Positions 1 through 11,173 of a stretch of DNA of 64,000 nt are shown piece by piece. Location of the stretch: positions 289,001 through 353,000 of the forward strand of contig JAYKKI010000075.1 in assembly GCA_039881145.1 (NCBI GenBank), given 5' to 3'. How positions within the stretch are numbered: the stretch's first letter is position 1; each line of letters opens with the position of its first letter. Position numbers and translations under genes: made by a program. This DNA comes from Druceiella hillmani. Its lineage: Eukaryota; Arthropoda; Insecta; Lepidoptera; Hepialidae. The notes under the pieces were generated by a model that searched no databases, had not been told where the DNA came from, and saw only the letters and a program-made list of their open reading frames with translations.

Positions 1-620
1 GCACATGTTAGTAGATTTCCATCTCAAGTGATAATTGCTAACTAATGCAAATATTCAGACAATAAACGTCAGTCGAAATAGAAATTTAAAAGTAAATTGG
101 GACACTAGGGTTAAGTATGCACTTGGGTGACATATTTGATTCTAAATATTAACTCGATGTGGAGCAATTAAATTTTAAAAGAAAATTACAGTAATTACCC
201 GCTGTCATCACAAGGTCGAAGCGAAGACTCCCTTTTGTATAGTATTTATTTAAAAATTTGTCACCCTATAGACTGCGTATATTTTATTACGATTACCACA
301 AACAATATTAGGAAAAGGCGACATTGTGGGAGTCGCTATTGTTTCTTTCCAAGTTTTGTGTGGATGCACAATTTTTTGTCTTCCACATTACGTGTATATG
401 TCTCGAAAAATTAAATAAAACCTTGTAGATATAAAAGATATATACTTCGTATATATATTTTTTTGAAACACCAACTGAATTTTTAATGAAAGCAAACGGC
501 TCAACGGGTGATTGTGAAGTGTTAAATTTGCACAATAGGAAGAATAGATTCCAATACGATTGTTCATAACATACAAATTTTGCTTTGAAGTAAATATGTT
601 GTAAATTCCCATTGCAAATA
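1..620. other. AT-rich DNA, no gene seen
   Basis: No convincing gene or repeat. Two overlapping minus-strand open frames at 308-628 (106 and 74 codons) are Phe/Tyr/Ile-rich, lack any recognisable motif and share the same bases, as expected of chance frames. Confidence 0.6.
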
Positions 621-964
621 TGACGCACTGCCTAATATATTCCTATATGAATGAAATACTTAACCAGGACTCCGCACAATAGATAAAAGCGTTTAACATG
701 GCGTATACCAGGGACGTTCCATTAAACTTATAGAACTTCCCATTTTGTAGACGAATTGCTATATAAAATAGGAGTATTGTAGTTTATTTGCTTGACGCAC
801 TGCCTAATATAATCCTTTATAAATAAAGTACTTTACCAGGACTCCGCACAATAGATAAAAGCGTTTAACATGGCGTATACCAGGGACGTTCCATGAAACT
901 TATAGAACTTCCCATTTTGTAGACGAATTGCTATATAAAATAGGAGTATTGTAGTTTATTTGCT
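621..964. repeat. Tandem duplication, two 172-bp units
   Basis: Two head-to-tail copies at 621-792 and 793-964, both beginning TGACGCACTGCCTAATAT and ending in TAGTTTATTTGCT. They are nearly identical; differences cluster in the first 40 bp and at one or two bases near 723 and 895. Each unit contains a TATATAAAAT run near its 3' end (about 761 and 933). The length is in the range of many insect satellite monomers, but only two copies are present. The high identity suggests a recent duplication or ongoing homogenisation. Confidence 0.9.
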
Positions 965-1106
965 AAGTAACAATAGCATAAAAACTTAAAATTAATAAAA
1001 ATTGTATAAAAACTTCTGTAATATTTAGTTGGCAACTAATAAACCGTCACTTATTCTCGTTATTTCTAGAATGGTATGAAAACTTTTTGAATAACTCTGG
1101 TAGGGT

Positions 1107-1140
1107 ATATAAATAGCGGTATTGAATACTCTATTCAGTT
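1107..1140 (+). promoter_or_regulatory. Candidate TATA box plus initiator
   Basis: TATATAAATA at 1107-1116 is followed by TCAGTT at 1135-1140. The spacing from TATA to the A of TCAGTT is about 28-30 bp, which fits an arthropod RNA polymerase II core promoter of the TATA + TCAGT type. No protein frame follows, so this may be an LTR or other transposon promoter, a noncoding RNA promoter, or chance. AT-rich DNA yields many TATA matches; the correct initiator spacing is the only extra support. Confidence 0.35.
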
Positions 1141-1178
1141 ATTAAATGAGTTTTTGCGGGTAAAGAGCAAATAATATA

Positions 1179-1204
1179 GGGAAATTTCTCGAAGAGAATT
1201 TCCC
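1179..1204 (+). other. Short inverted repeat
   Basis: GGGAAATT...AATTTCCC forms an 11-bp stem with one bulged T and a small CGAA-type loop, about 40 bp downstream of the candidate initiator. In RNA it would be a compact hairpin near a 5' end. Function unknown. Confidence 0.55.
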
Positions 1205-2807
1205 AAATTTTGTTTAGGACAAAAGCCGCGAGCAAAATAATCCGCAATATATAGGAAGATATGATTAAAATAGTACAGCTGAGAATTGTTACTAAAGATT
1301 TGAAGAAGGAAATTTTTAAATATTTTATTATCTTCCTTCAGGGCGAATGAGATTTAAAAAATGCTAAGTTATGTTTACGTTATCTGGTAGAACCACGCCA
1401 TACACTTATATTCTAATAGAAAAACTATTTTACGCTTTAAAAAAGGTCAAATATTTCTTGGCTATACTATAAACTAATATTGATGGAATGAGGCTGTAAG
1501 TTTACTTTTGTTAGGGTACTTTTAAGCAATTATAGATATTTGCTATTAAAGTGGCTATTAAATATTTCACTTAAGTCTTCACTGAGATCAACTTTAAAGA
1601 AAACGTTTGTTTCAAAATGAGATTAAATACTTTGTGTTTACAGCCAAAATTTATTTTTAATATTTCATTCAAACATTTTGTACTACAAGTTCAGTATAAA
1701 ATTTGTTTTTGTTTTGAATTTAACGTTCGAATAAAAATATTCACTTAATAAGTTTTGCTGTCAAAATGTATGTAGCATAATCATTTTCGTAATAAGAAGA
1801 TACAACAATAAAATATATTGTGGGAGTCTAAAATTTAGTACACAGTCAAGTGCTTCCCACTGCAATCAACACAGTGAATTGGTTACTGTTTTTAGTGAGT
1901 TTTATTGGAGGCCAAAGCATTTTTATTATGGTGCTTTCGTTCGATACTAAGAATTAATAACGTATAATGACTGTATTCCGAATACTGAAAAAGAGTTTAA
2001 AAAACCATAGGCTTTTAAATTTTATTCATCCGTATATTTATAATCCTAGATGTAACTATCCTGACGGGTTGAAACAAGTCAAACCATTTCATCGCCACTT
2101 GACAAGTAAATATAAAACGATATCACAATTTCACTTAAATTTAATGTATTGAAAATCTCTTGTCCATCTAGTAACTATTAATATTATTTTTTTGCAAATT
2201 TACATAATTCTTATTTCAACTGTAGTTTTGTTATTATCCATAATAAACAGTTTTAGTAATATAAATTATCACTACTTATGGATTTATTAAATTTTCGGAA
2301 TGACATATAAGTCAACCTTTTCATTTCATTTTGTAACTGCTACGTCGCACGTCATACAAATAAATAAAATGCACTGGGTATAAAATAATTAGCATGTTCA
2401 ATATCAAAAATAGACTATCATCACCGTGAAAAACATGAAACGGGTAAATATTAAAGGAAAATTGACCAGTACTATTAATGCCGCAAACTTTTATATTGAA
2501 GGAACCTTTTGAAGGTAATATTGTGTTCGACGAAGGATCCTTCTCGAACTGAAGACGTTAATTAGTAACTTCCTACGAGTTTTCGTTTGTACTTGTTATA
2601 TACCGTGAAGTAACTTTTGTGTTAGCTTAAAAGATTAATTGGTCTTTGTTTTCAATACACACTTTTTTTTACTTCAATTCAACGTATCAGAAGCCTTTAT
2701 GAGAAGCTTGTGGATCAAATTTATACAGGTTGTAACCTCATTATATAAAAGGGTTTCTTTTTTCAATGATTTTTTCGGCAACACTTTTTGAAATAGCAAA
2801 TATTCTG
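1205..2807. other. AT-rich DNA, no gene seen
   Basis: One plus-strand open frame of 61 codons at 1967-2152 has no recognisable motif. No repeats or structured elements were detected by eye. Confidence 0.5.
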
Positions 2808-2960
2808 AATCTTTGCTAATAGCCCACCTGAAGATGTTGTAACACAACGAAACTTAGGTCGTGGTAAAGAACATAAAGAAAGTAGAAATAATACTACATC
2901 ACGTAGTTGCATTTGATTGTGAATAATGCATTTCTACATAATTAACGCCAAATATATTCA
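2808..2960 (+). mobile_element. Penelope-like repeat fragment, copy 1
   Basis: This block recurs at 13745-13888, and its 3' half recurs again at 47943-48065. It starts GAATCTTTGCTAATAGCCCA, contains a CTGAAGATG-stem-CGAAAC-GTC motif, and continues through AAATAATACTACATCACGTA and a conserved tail ending near ATTAACGCCAAATATATT. The CTGAAGATG...CGAAAC signature is typical of terminal repeats of Penelope-like retroelements, which carry small hammerhead ribozymes. No reverse transcriptase or GIY-YIG frame lies beside it, so this is a fragment or non-autonomous copy. Family assignment is inferred from the motif only. Confidence 0.5.
2824..2864 (+). ncRNA. Hammerhead-ribozyme-like motif (type I, minimal)
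   Basis: Elements in order: stem I 5' strand CCAC (2824-2827); core CTGAAGA (2828-2834), fitting CUGANGA; one unpaired T; stem II GTTGT (2836-2840) with ACAAC (2844-2848) closing an AAC loop; core GAAAC (2849-2853); a 4-nt loop; GTC (2858-2860), whose GU pairs with the AC of GAAAC to make a 2-bp stem III; and stem I 3' strand GTGG (2861-2864). Predicted cleavage is after the C of GTC. The bulged T before stem II and the weak stem III suggest low activity as a monomer; such small motifs may work as dimers. Catalysis is inferred. Confidence 0.5.
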
Positions 2961-3005
2961 AGATTTTTTCAAAATTAAATGGAATCGTAATAACAATTTG
3001 TTAAA

Positions 3006-3058
3006 GACATATTCAAATAAAGATATATTAATGTCATATGTCTTTATTTGAATATCTC
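3006..3058 (+). repeat. Hairpin, 22-bp arms
   Basis: Arms at 3006-3027 and 3037-3058 match at about 20 of 22 positions around a 9-nt loop; the core is ATTCAAATAAAGA against TCTTTATTTGAAT. It lies about 45 bp past the Penelope-like repeat and could be part of that element or a separate palindrome. Confidence 0.75.
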
Positions 3059-3515
3059 TGTCAAATACATGGAACATGGATTTTGAAAACCTAATTAAAA
3101 TAGAGAAAATTCTAAAAGTATTTATTTTTACCTCCACTTAATTATTTATGAAATTTGATGTTCCATATGTGTGATTTATCAATTATTAGAATCATAAAGT
3201 AGAAATACTCAGATTATCAGTTATTATAAGTATATTAACAATTAAAAATTACCCACATGGGAAATTCTCATTATGCGCAAACGTTGGTCAACCATATGTG
3301 CTCTCGCGGGAAGATGTGGCTTGTAATACGCCGCTCTCGGTTCATAGTTCATCATTTATATTGGTTATCAATTTTGTAATTTTGTGAACGACTCCATAGT
3401 ATGGGAATACGGTATTAGGTCCACTGTGCTTTTAGCATCCAACTGCATTTAATTAATTATTAATGATTTAGCAATATGACAATTTTGATTAATAAGCACT
3501 TTGTAAAAAATAAAA

Positions 3516-3650
<135 letters not shown>

Positions 3651-3669
3651 TAAGCATTATTTTACACTT

Positions 3670-4400
3670 TCATCATCATCATATTTGGCACGACAGCCCA
3701 GGGTGGGCCAAGGCCTTCTGTTGGAAATTCTTCCAGGAAGTTCTACTCTTCGCCTGGGTTTTCCAGTTCGACATACTGAGAATATTAAAATCGTCTTCCA
3801 CTGAATCGATCCATCGTAATTTTGGTCTACCTTTTCTACGAGTTGTTAGAGGTTTTGCGATGAAAACTTTCTTTACTGGGTTTTCATCGTTCATTCTAGA
3901 TACGAGGGCAGCCCAGTTCATTCTCTTGATTTTGATGGTTTTTATGATATCAGGCTCACCGAACAACCTATAGATTTCTGAGTTAAGACGTCTTCGCCAA
4001 ATGTCATTTTCCTTGACACCTCCATAAATTCTCCTCAGAACCCTTCTTTGAAAGGCTGCTATTTTATTCTCTCCAGTTCTAGACAAAGGCCAGGTTTCTG
4101 TACCATATGCTAAAAATAATAAGAGTTTTATATACTAATAGTTTTATTTTTTTCTAGGCCTAATAAGAGTTTCATATACTAATAATTTTGTTTTTCTTGT
4201 AAGAAAAAAAAAATTAAGGATGGAGCTTAGTCCAAAAAATGCTTTATTGGCCGATGATATGCGATTCTGAATTTCAGAGATAGTGTCATTCCTATTGTTA
4301 ACGCAAGATCCAAAGTAAGTAAAGCTGTCAACCGTTTTAAATGTATGTGAGCCAATCTCCAAACGATTATGTGCATATTTTACATTTAAGTTGGATAAAT
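3670..4400 (-). pseudogene. 5'-truncated LINE fragment, RT C-terminal region
   Basis: Minus-strand remnant of a non-LTR endonuclease-reverse transcriptase of the craniofacial-development-protein-2-like (RTE-like) type. Reading from 4389 down, the first block contains SFTYFGSCVN and an ETLIRP motif (stop at 4144). A second block at 4086-3679 contains the typical VLRRIYG, KRMNWAALVSRM, RKGRPKLRWID and KALAHPGL motifs. It then ends in CTGTCGTGCC and a short (GAT)n tail at 3670-3684, the expected 3' tail style for these LINEs. All upstream endonuclease and reverse transcriptase motifs are missing. A 44-bp internal duplication throws the two blocks out of frame. Dead copy; confident on the family type, less on the clade. 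Confidence 0.85.
4118..4205. repeat. 44-bp direct duplication inside LINE fragment
   Basis: AATAAGAGTTTTATATACTA at 4118 recurs at 4162 as AATAAGAGTTTCATATACTA, followed by similar T-rich sequence. The 44-bp offset is not a multiple of three, so it accounts for the frame break between the two coding blocks of the LINE remnant. Confidence 0.8.
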
Positions 4401-7400
4401 TATAGTGTTTTTATATAATACATATCAATTTCCTCATTCGATACCCATATTATGGAAAATGGAAGAAAAGAGTAAGTTATTCGTTAGATTAAATTTATTA
4501 ACCTCCTTATGTTCTTCTTCGAATATCAAGCTATCTTCCCCAAATTTAATTAACATCAAGTTAGTAGTTATTCCGTGAAAACGCAACAGGCAAAAACTCA
4601 TTTTTCCATTTATTATACCAGTCCAGATTAAGTAAAAAAAACATACTCCAGAATGAGCCACTTTGTACTCACGTTATTTATTTTTTTTAATATGACTTTA
4701 CTTTCTATATAAATTTTTAAGTAGTCCCATTTTGTTTTGATTATACTGATATCAGATATAAACAGATGGTGGGTAAAATGAACCTACGGAAAATTTAAAG
4801 TAATATAATCAATTAAATAATATAACAAGGCTGTGATACGTAAACTATGCGATGATTTGTCTTACGTGGTCAGTGTAATGTTTACAAAGGATCTTATGTT
4901 CATGTTATGTCAGTTTATTAGTGGTATACCAAGAGACGTATGAAGGTCATTCTCTACGCCAGCAAACCTAAAGTTTGACTTGAGCGAAGACTGTTATTTT
5001 TTTGTACTTAAACTGAACAATATTAGTTTTTAATTGAGATAATTAAAAAAAAACTATATACAGATTTATTTTACCGATTGATATCGAAATCTAATTTCAA
5101 CGAATTGTATTTATATGGTAATTACATTATACAAACATTTTTGCAAAACGCCGAACAAAGGATAACTTCCAATTGATATTTTTAGTTAATTTATGACATC
5201 TATATTTTTATATGAAATAAGAACTACATAACAAAAACTTACAGCATCAACAAATAAGACTTTTAATTGCGTTCATTTTATTGTTAGTTATTTGATAGAG
5301 CAAGAACCTTTTTCATTCCTCCGGAAAATACAACAGCAATAAAATAAATCGATTTGTATATTTGATTCAAACTTTTTAAATAGGTACTATATAAGACAGA
5401 TAGTAGATAATTAATCTTCCGTTTGCTTGAGATTTAAATGCATGGATTATTTCTTTTTCATTTCAACTCCTTAGCATGAACCTGCGGTTGCGTGTCATTA
5501 TGAAGTGTAAGAAGTCGATGAACTGAATACAGTAGCAATACCGTTGAGTATAATACAAATTACCTCCTAAATTTTTGCCAGATTTGGAAGCAAATATGTT
5601 TTAAAATATATTAATAAACTCTAATTAAAGCTGAAAAAATTATTACAATTCTACGACTCGTGAAATTTACGCAAACACACATTAATAAAATCCTAAAATA
5701 GTTGACAGCTTAAGTGAAAGATTAAGATTATAAAATAATTAATTGCATAAAATTTTCTTTGAAAGCACTCTTGCACAATTGTACCTAAACTTTTCTGCTA
5801 GTCATCCTCCTTAATTTCAACTTTCGACCTCTCATTTACTGAAAACTTTCTAAGGCTACATCTTATTGAAGCACGTTTCCATTTTCATTTTTATATATAA
5901 AATTAAAAGCTTTGTGATATGTCATCTTGAGGCCATGTTATATGGCAATATATTTCGAGTTACGATGGTTTTGTCGCTGTCATGAGATCTTCCTACATGT
6001 AGATATTATTTTCAATATTTTTATTTTAAAGTGAACTATTTATACCGTGTCATAAATTACAATTTTTTTTTATTTTTAAAAAATCGATCAAGTACATATC
6101 ACGTACTGTGTAAGTTAGCGTTTTGTTGTAGTTTAGATTAGAATATAATGGAGTTAACATGGGAAAATGGCATTACAATTTTTTTTATTACTATATACGA
6201 GTACCTATCATTAGGATCGAATTTTACCTCTTCATATTTTTATTTTTGTTCACAACATTAATTAGGAATGATTCCTTTGTCAAAAATGATAATATTGTCA
6301 CCAACTGGTTCTATTTACATATTTTATTTAATTTGTGGGAGACTACTTGTATTGGGAATTACCGGTATTTGCCTCTGACTAGATCTTTTGAAATTATTGT
6401 GCAATCAAATTTTAATCAAGCAACAACATAAGAGAAGAATGCTGTCTCCCAAAAATTATTAAAATTTTGTGATATGTAAATATACACAGAGTAAATTTAT
6501 GAATAGGGTTAAATAGCCGCTTGTTTTCGATATTAAAACCTAATTACTATTGCATCATTTCGGTTACTGGAAAATTAAGCAGTGATAGATATAAAAACAT
6601 GAAAAGTTTTTTAAATAGAAACTTATTATGAGAATCTTGTCTTAGTTTCTAATCGAAATCAAATTCAATTTAACTGTAGTGTAATTTGATACCTATTGTG
6701 ATTACTGTTTTACATTTAACTATTTGACATTTGTGTATAATTTTTGAAAGGGAGAGATAATACATTTTTCTACAATAGAATGTTTTTCCTTTTTTCAAGA
6801 TTTTTTTATAATTTGTTTCATTATCACTAAGAAAATCTCTTGGTAAAGTAAAAACTTCAGAAAACACCAAACTATCCATGTCTATTATATTTTTCTTTTG
6901 CAAAATAATACTCATATTGCTCTAGAGGGCGATTCGAGGCCATATAAGATGTTAGATGCGTCGCGTCATATAACGCTTTGGTGATGAAACACGTTGATTG
7001 GTACGCATAAAGTGTAAAATTGTTTGATGAGTTCACAAATCGAATAACTGTTTTTGCGTACGAATAGGTTATAGCCCAGATTAAAATATAGGCTTTTTTA
7101 AAAACAGTTCGTTATAGAAATTATCCATATTTAATTATATTCCTAAAATTCGTACTGGATTATTTATTGAAACGGCATCAGGCGGAAACAAATCCTGGTA
7201 CTTTCAATAAAAACGTATATTGAAACTAACCTCTCATAGATTGGTTATGAACAATGAAAAAACAACAGTAAGTGGCGCTACATTTTTTTTAAAAAGTAAA
7301 AAAATAATTCATGAATAATATTTTAAAGAAGAAAGAAAATTGTTAGCCAAGCAGTAGAATCGAAGGCCTGGGATAAGTCTAGCAGAATAATGAGAATTAT

Positions 7401-7767
7401 TTAGTTATAACCTTTCCAAATGAGCCAAACTACAATATTGCAAAATTGAAACTACAAGATTCTAATACATTGCGCATCCAACATGCAGTCGCTCAGTTTT
7501 ACATTTTTTAAATTTAAAATACTTTTATTATATGAGACCATATAATACGGCGCAAATGAAAATTAAAACATCGAATTTAATGTCCACATTTACCAATCAT
7601 TTCGTGGCAATCATGAAACCAATATAACTCCAATTATATTAAGCTATAACATAGCCTTGAGATCCAATATCCTGAAGGTCATGATGTTAATTTATACATA
7701 AAAATGAGCTCTCTGCTAATTTTTCACGCTTCTTTAGTAAAGCGAAGCCCAAGAAAGTTTTCGGTTC
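4401..7767. other. AT-rich DNA, no gene seen
   Basis: The longest ATG-initiated frame is 90 codons at 6159-6431 (Phe/Ile/Tyr-rich, no motif). Others at 4434-4661 and 6670-6915 are similar. Nothing resembling a conserved protein domain or structured RNA was found. Confidence 0.5.
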
Positions 7768-7853
7768 CTTTTTTGCGATTCATGCCCTTTAACTCCAAAC
7801 GATAATCTAGAGTGATTATGGTTGGGAGTTAAGGAGCATGAATCGCAAAAAAG
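7768..7853 (+). ncRNA. Long hairpin, candidate small-RNA precursor or palindrome
   Basis: Arms of about 33 nt (7768-7800 and 7821-7853) pair with only about three mismatches around a 20-nt loop that itself contains ATAATC/GATTAT. The arm core is TTTTTTGCGATTCATGC against GCATGAATCGCAAAAAA. The 86-nt size, near-complete pairing and short loop fit a microRNA precursor. They equally fit a small palindromic transposon remnant or an endo-siRNA hairpin. I do not recognise the arm sequences as a known microRNA. Confidence 0.45.
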
Positions 7854-8329
7854 TGTACAATTATGTGATAGTGCTTGTAAGGAAAATGTCACAAAATGAA
7901 TAAATTGGTACTCGTAACTTTCGCTTAAGCTGTCAGTTGCTTTATGATTTTTTTAAATGAACTGCCTTAGCTGCGTAGGTCTCACGGGTCGACCAAATTA
8001 ATTTAGATTTTGATTCAGTGACTCGGTGGAAACATAACAAATATTCCGATGTAATTATATTCATAAAAATATTTCTAATCTTTGTTTTTTGTTTGAATTA
8101 TACGCACAATGAAGATTGATTTTCAGCATTGTCCTATAAATAACTTCTGTTTTATTATTTCAATCAAATATATGAATCGATTTAATCTAAAAATACCGTT
8201 CTACAATTAGATTTCGTCATGTGTTCTTAAGATCGTCATGCATTTTAGAAGTTATTCAATGATTCTTCGATCGATGTTATTAGTTGAGGTTGCCGCAGAT
8301 ATAAACAGTCTCAAAAATATGACGGCAAT
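7854..8329. other. AT-rich DNA, no gene seen
   Basis: No open frame of note and no repeat was recognised between the hairpin and the GC-richer island. Confidence 0.5.
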
Positions 8330-9060
8330 GCTCTAATGTGCCACGTTGACTACAAAGCTCACAGTTTTTAAAAGTACGTCGCACCCCCGCGGTATACCTC
8401 AGCTCCAAATTTCTGTCGCTCGTGGCCCGGGCTCGAGTGTTTAATCGCGCAGCTCAAAAATTTAATTTGCAATGTGCGCCGTCCATGGCACTGACCAAAA
8501 CTTATAGGAATTGTTCAATGGACACATGATCTGTCTGCCACCCTCCCTATCGTGCAACTTGCAGCCGATTCTATTTAAAATCGGGCATCAATTTGACGCA
8601 TATGTAGCAGAAAAGGCCTTTCGGCTAGCATTTTAAATATGGTCAGTGTCCACTGGCAGCCTCGCCTTTTCTAAATTTAAGAACAAGACTACTAGGTTGC
8701 TCTTCCCCGATGTTGCTGCGCGGTGGCATAACAGGTTTTAGTAGTCATACGACGCCTTTCTTTCGAGTTTTTTGGCGATTCTTCCTATCAGATAGTCCAA
8801 TGTAGTCTTGCGTTTTCGATATGTAGAATGTGAATCACGTTTCGTTCGACTGCAGTGAGACCGACGCTGCGCGTTGAGTTTTTATTGAGAGCATGCGTTC
8901 ATAACGCGGTATAGTAAAATTAAGTGAATTTTTAGGACAAGGTATCGTGACTGAGTTGAGGTTCGACTAGTTATCGATGTATTTAGACCATTCGCAAAAA
9001 GCGTTATAGAAAAGTTGAAGAAATTAAGGTAGTTGTCCTGTAAAATGCGTTGACGACGAA
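8330..9060. other. GC-richer island of unknown nature
   Basis: Base composition shifts visibly from the surroundings, with many CpG (for example CACCCCCGCGGTATACC and CCCGGGCTCGAG near 8382-8435). Stops in all frames exclude a long protein. It could be an unannotated first exon or promoter region, an old transposon end, or a noncoding gene. Nothing recognisable in either strand. Confidence 0.4.
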
Positions 9061-10479
9061 ATTTGCTAAATTATTTATATATTATTCAAACGTCTAACTT
9101 ATTTCAAAATAACGAAAATTATTTACGTTTTGATTTTGGTAACAATTGTCTCTCAAAAATAATGGATTTAACATTACGTGAAAAGTAATAATTTTACTTT
9201 GTGTAATAATTTCACTTTTGTGAAAAACCTGCCGAGCCCTTCGTTTAAAAACTAAGTCAATGTGAGATGATATTTTAATAAAATAAAAAAAAATTAATGC
9301 TAATTTCGGTAAAAACAGTTCCTAAATATTTTAAAATTATCCCTATAATTCAAAGTAATAAATTCACATGTTAAATTATTATGAAGAAAAAAAATCTATT
9401 TCAGGTATCAAGTAAACTCTTTTTTTAAGTAATATTAAATTTTAACAGATTAAAAAGTTATCTTTGTAAGGTTAAGCAAACCTGATTTTGAATTCCTGAT
9501 TTATATCCCAAGTAAAATATAATAGGATATATTAGTTATAAGATAGTGAGTTTTCTTATATAAATCTAATTAGAAATGTGCAGTTGGTGAGTTTGGAGTT
9601 CTGGTTTTGTCCGAAGTCCGCTCTCAGCATCCATTAAAATTCATACGCCAACGCACTTAGAGAGTTTCATAGGATAAATTCATAGTTGCAAAAGACTTAC
9701 ATATACTTTTATAAATATATTCATTTATTGAGTCCTAGACGTCGTGTATCAAATAAAACGATTTAATTGCTTTATTAAGCTGTCTAAATATACAAATTTA
9801 TTTCTCTCTACCTTAAAGCGTTACATAAAGCTTTGTAAAACAATTTCTTACAAAAAAGTGCAAAATGTTTGCAAATTTTGCCAAATTCAACCGTTTTATG
9901 TTTTGATCCAAATTAAAGCTTCAAGTTTTTTGGGTAACAATTATTTTACAAAGCATCATATAACGCTCTTCGCTAGATAAAATTAAAATTTATTACAGAA
10001 TTAAGTTTCTCGAAAAAGACATATGTAATTAGCAAGTATTACACGACAGAGTCGAAATTTTATTACTTTTTGTTTAATACTTATTGGTAAAAAATTAACT
10101 AGTAAATTTTTTAGTATTTGGCCACATTTTTTTCAACCTACGGTCATCATCGAATTATATTTTTTGATAATAAAGAATTTTCACCATTATATTTTGTTTC
10201 ATCTGCACATTGTTTTGAATTTTTTAAATTTTTTTTGTATCTGGAATAAAAATACTAATGTATACGTAACGTATAGAATTGTACAGACTATGGCTATAAA
10301 ACTACCTGTAGGTATTTTAAATAAATAATACATATTGTCTGAGATTTATATATTACATACAAATGTAAATGGATTGAATAAAATTTCATTTTTACTAGAA
10401 AATTTTTATACGTCTTGCAAAATATATTGGAAACTATTGTCAAGCGTGGTTAACATTTTCCAATATATCTTATAGGACC
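9061..10479. other. AT-rich DNA with a satellite-like fragment
   Basis: At about 9236-9330 the sequence TTTAAAAACTAAGTCAATGTGAGATGAT resembles the unit of the array at 20478-20900. The 78-codon frame at 9744-9980 has no recognisable motif. Otherwise nothing seen. Confidence 0.4.
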
Positions 10480-10790
10480 CTCTTCTTATTCTTTTACACC
10501 TCATTTCCTATGCCTTTTGGGGTCCGCTCTCTTTGTCTTAATATTTCATTAAGTGTTTTTAATGAGAATTTATACTTATTTAAAATTAACCGCGCATCAG
10601 TGACTAACAAAAATAGCACCCTCGCGTGCACAGGTAAATCCCAGCAGAGACGTAAATTAATTCTGTCAGCCCCAGGCGCTTAGAGGTTATGGGTATTCCG
10701 TATCTGTCCAGCTTCTGTTTGTCCGACTGCAATGATTACAAGTTAATTTGTGAAGTTCTGAAAGTCCTTATCAATTTTCGCCACTGACTG
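10480..10790. other. GC-richer stretch, possible regulatory or old repeat sequence
   Basis: Noncoding in all frames but markedly less AT-rich than its flanks, with segments such as CCTCGCGTGCACAGGTAAAT and CAGCCCCAGGCGCTTAGAGG. It could be a conserved noncoding element or a decayed repeat. No motif is decisive. Confidence 0.25.
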
Positions 10791-11119
10791 AGAAATAATC
10801 CGTTACAATTTATTTACAATACTATAGCACATCACAGCAAGTTACGCAATTTGAAAAGAAAAACCATATATTTATTAGTATTGAGTTAAATTAAAATGTT
10901 TCTAAAAATCACCAATTAAATTCTCCAGAACTAAAAAAAATGTTATATCCATTTGAAATGAGGACACAGTGTTTTTTTTTTATATTAATATGTGAGCTTT
11001 TGTAACCAAGCGGAAACGAAATTCGTAAAATAACTGTAAAATAATTTATAAACATTAGAGATACGTTTTGATAAGAAAACACTTGTTTAGTGAGAGTAGA
11101 ATTTGCCCTTTGACGGTTT

Positions 11120-11173
<54 letters not shown>

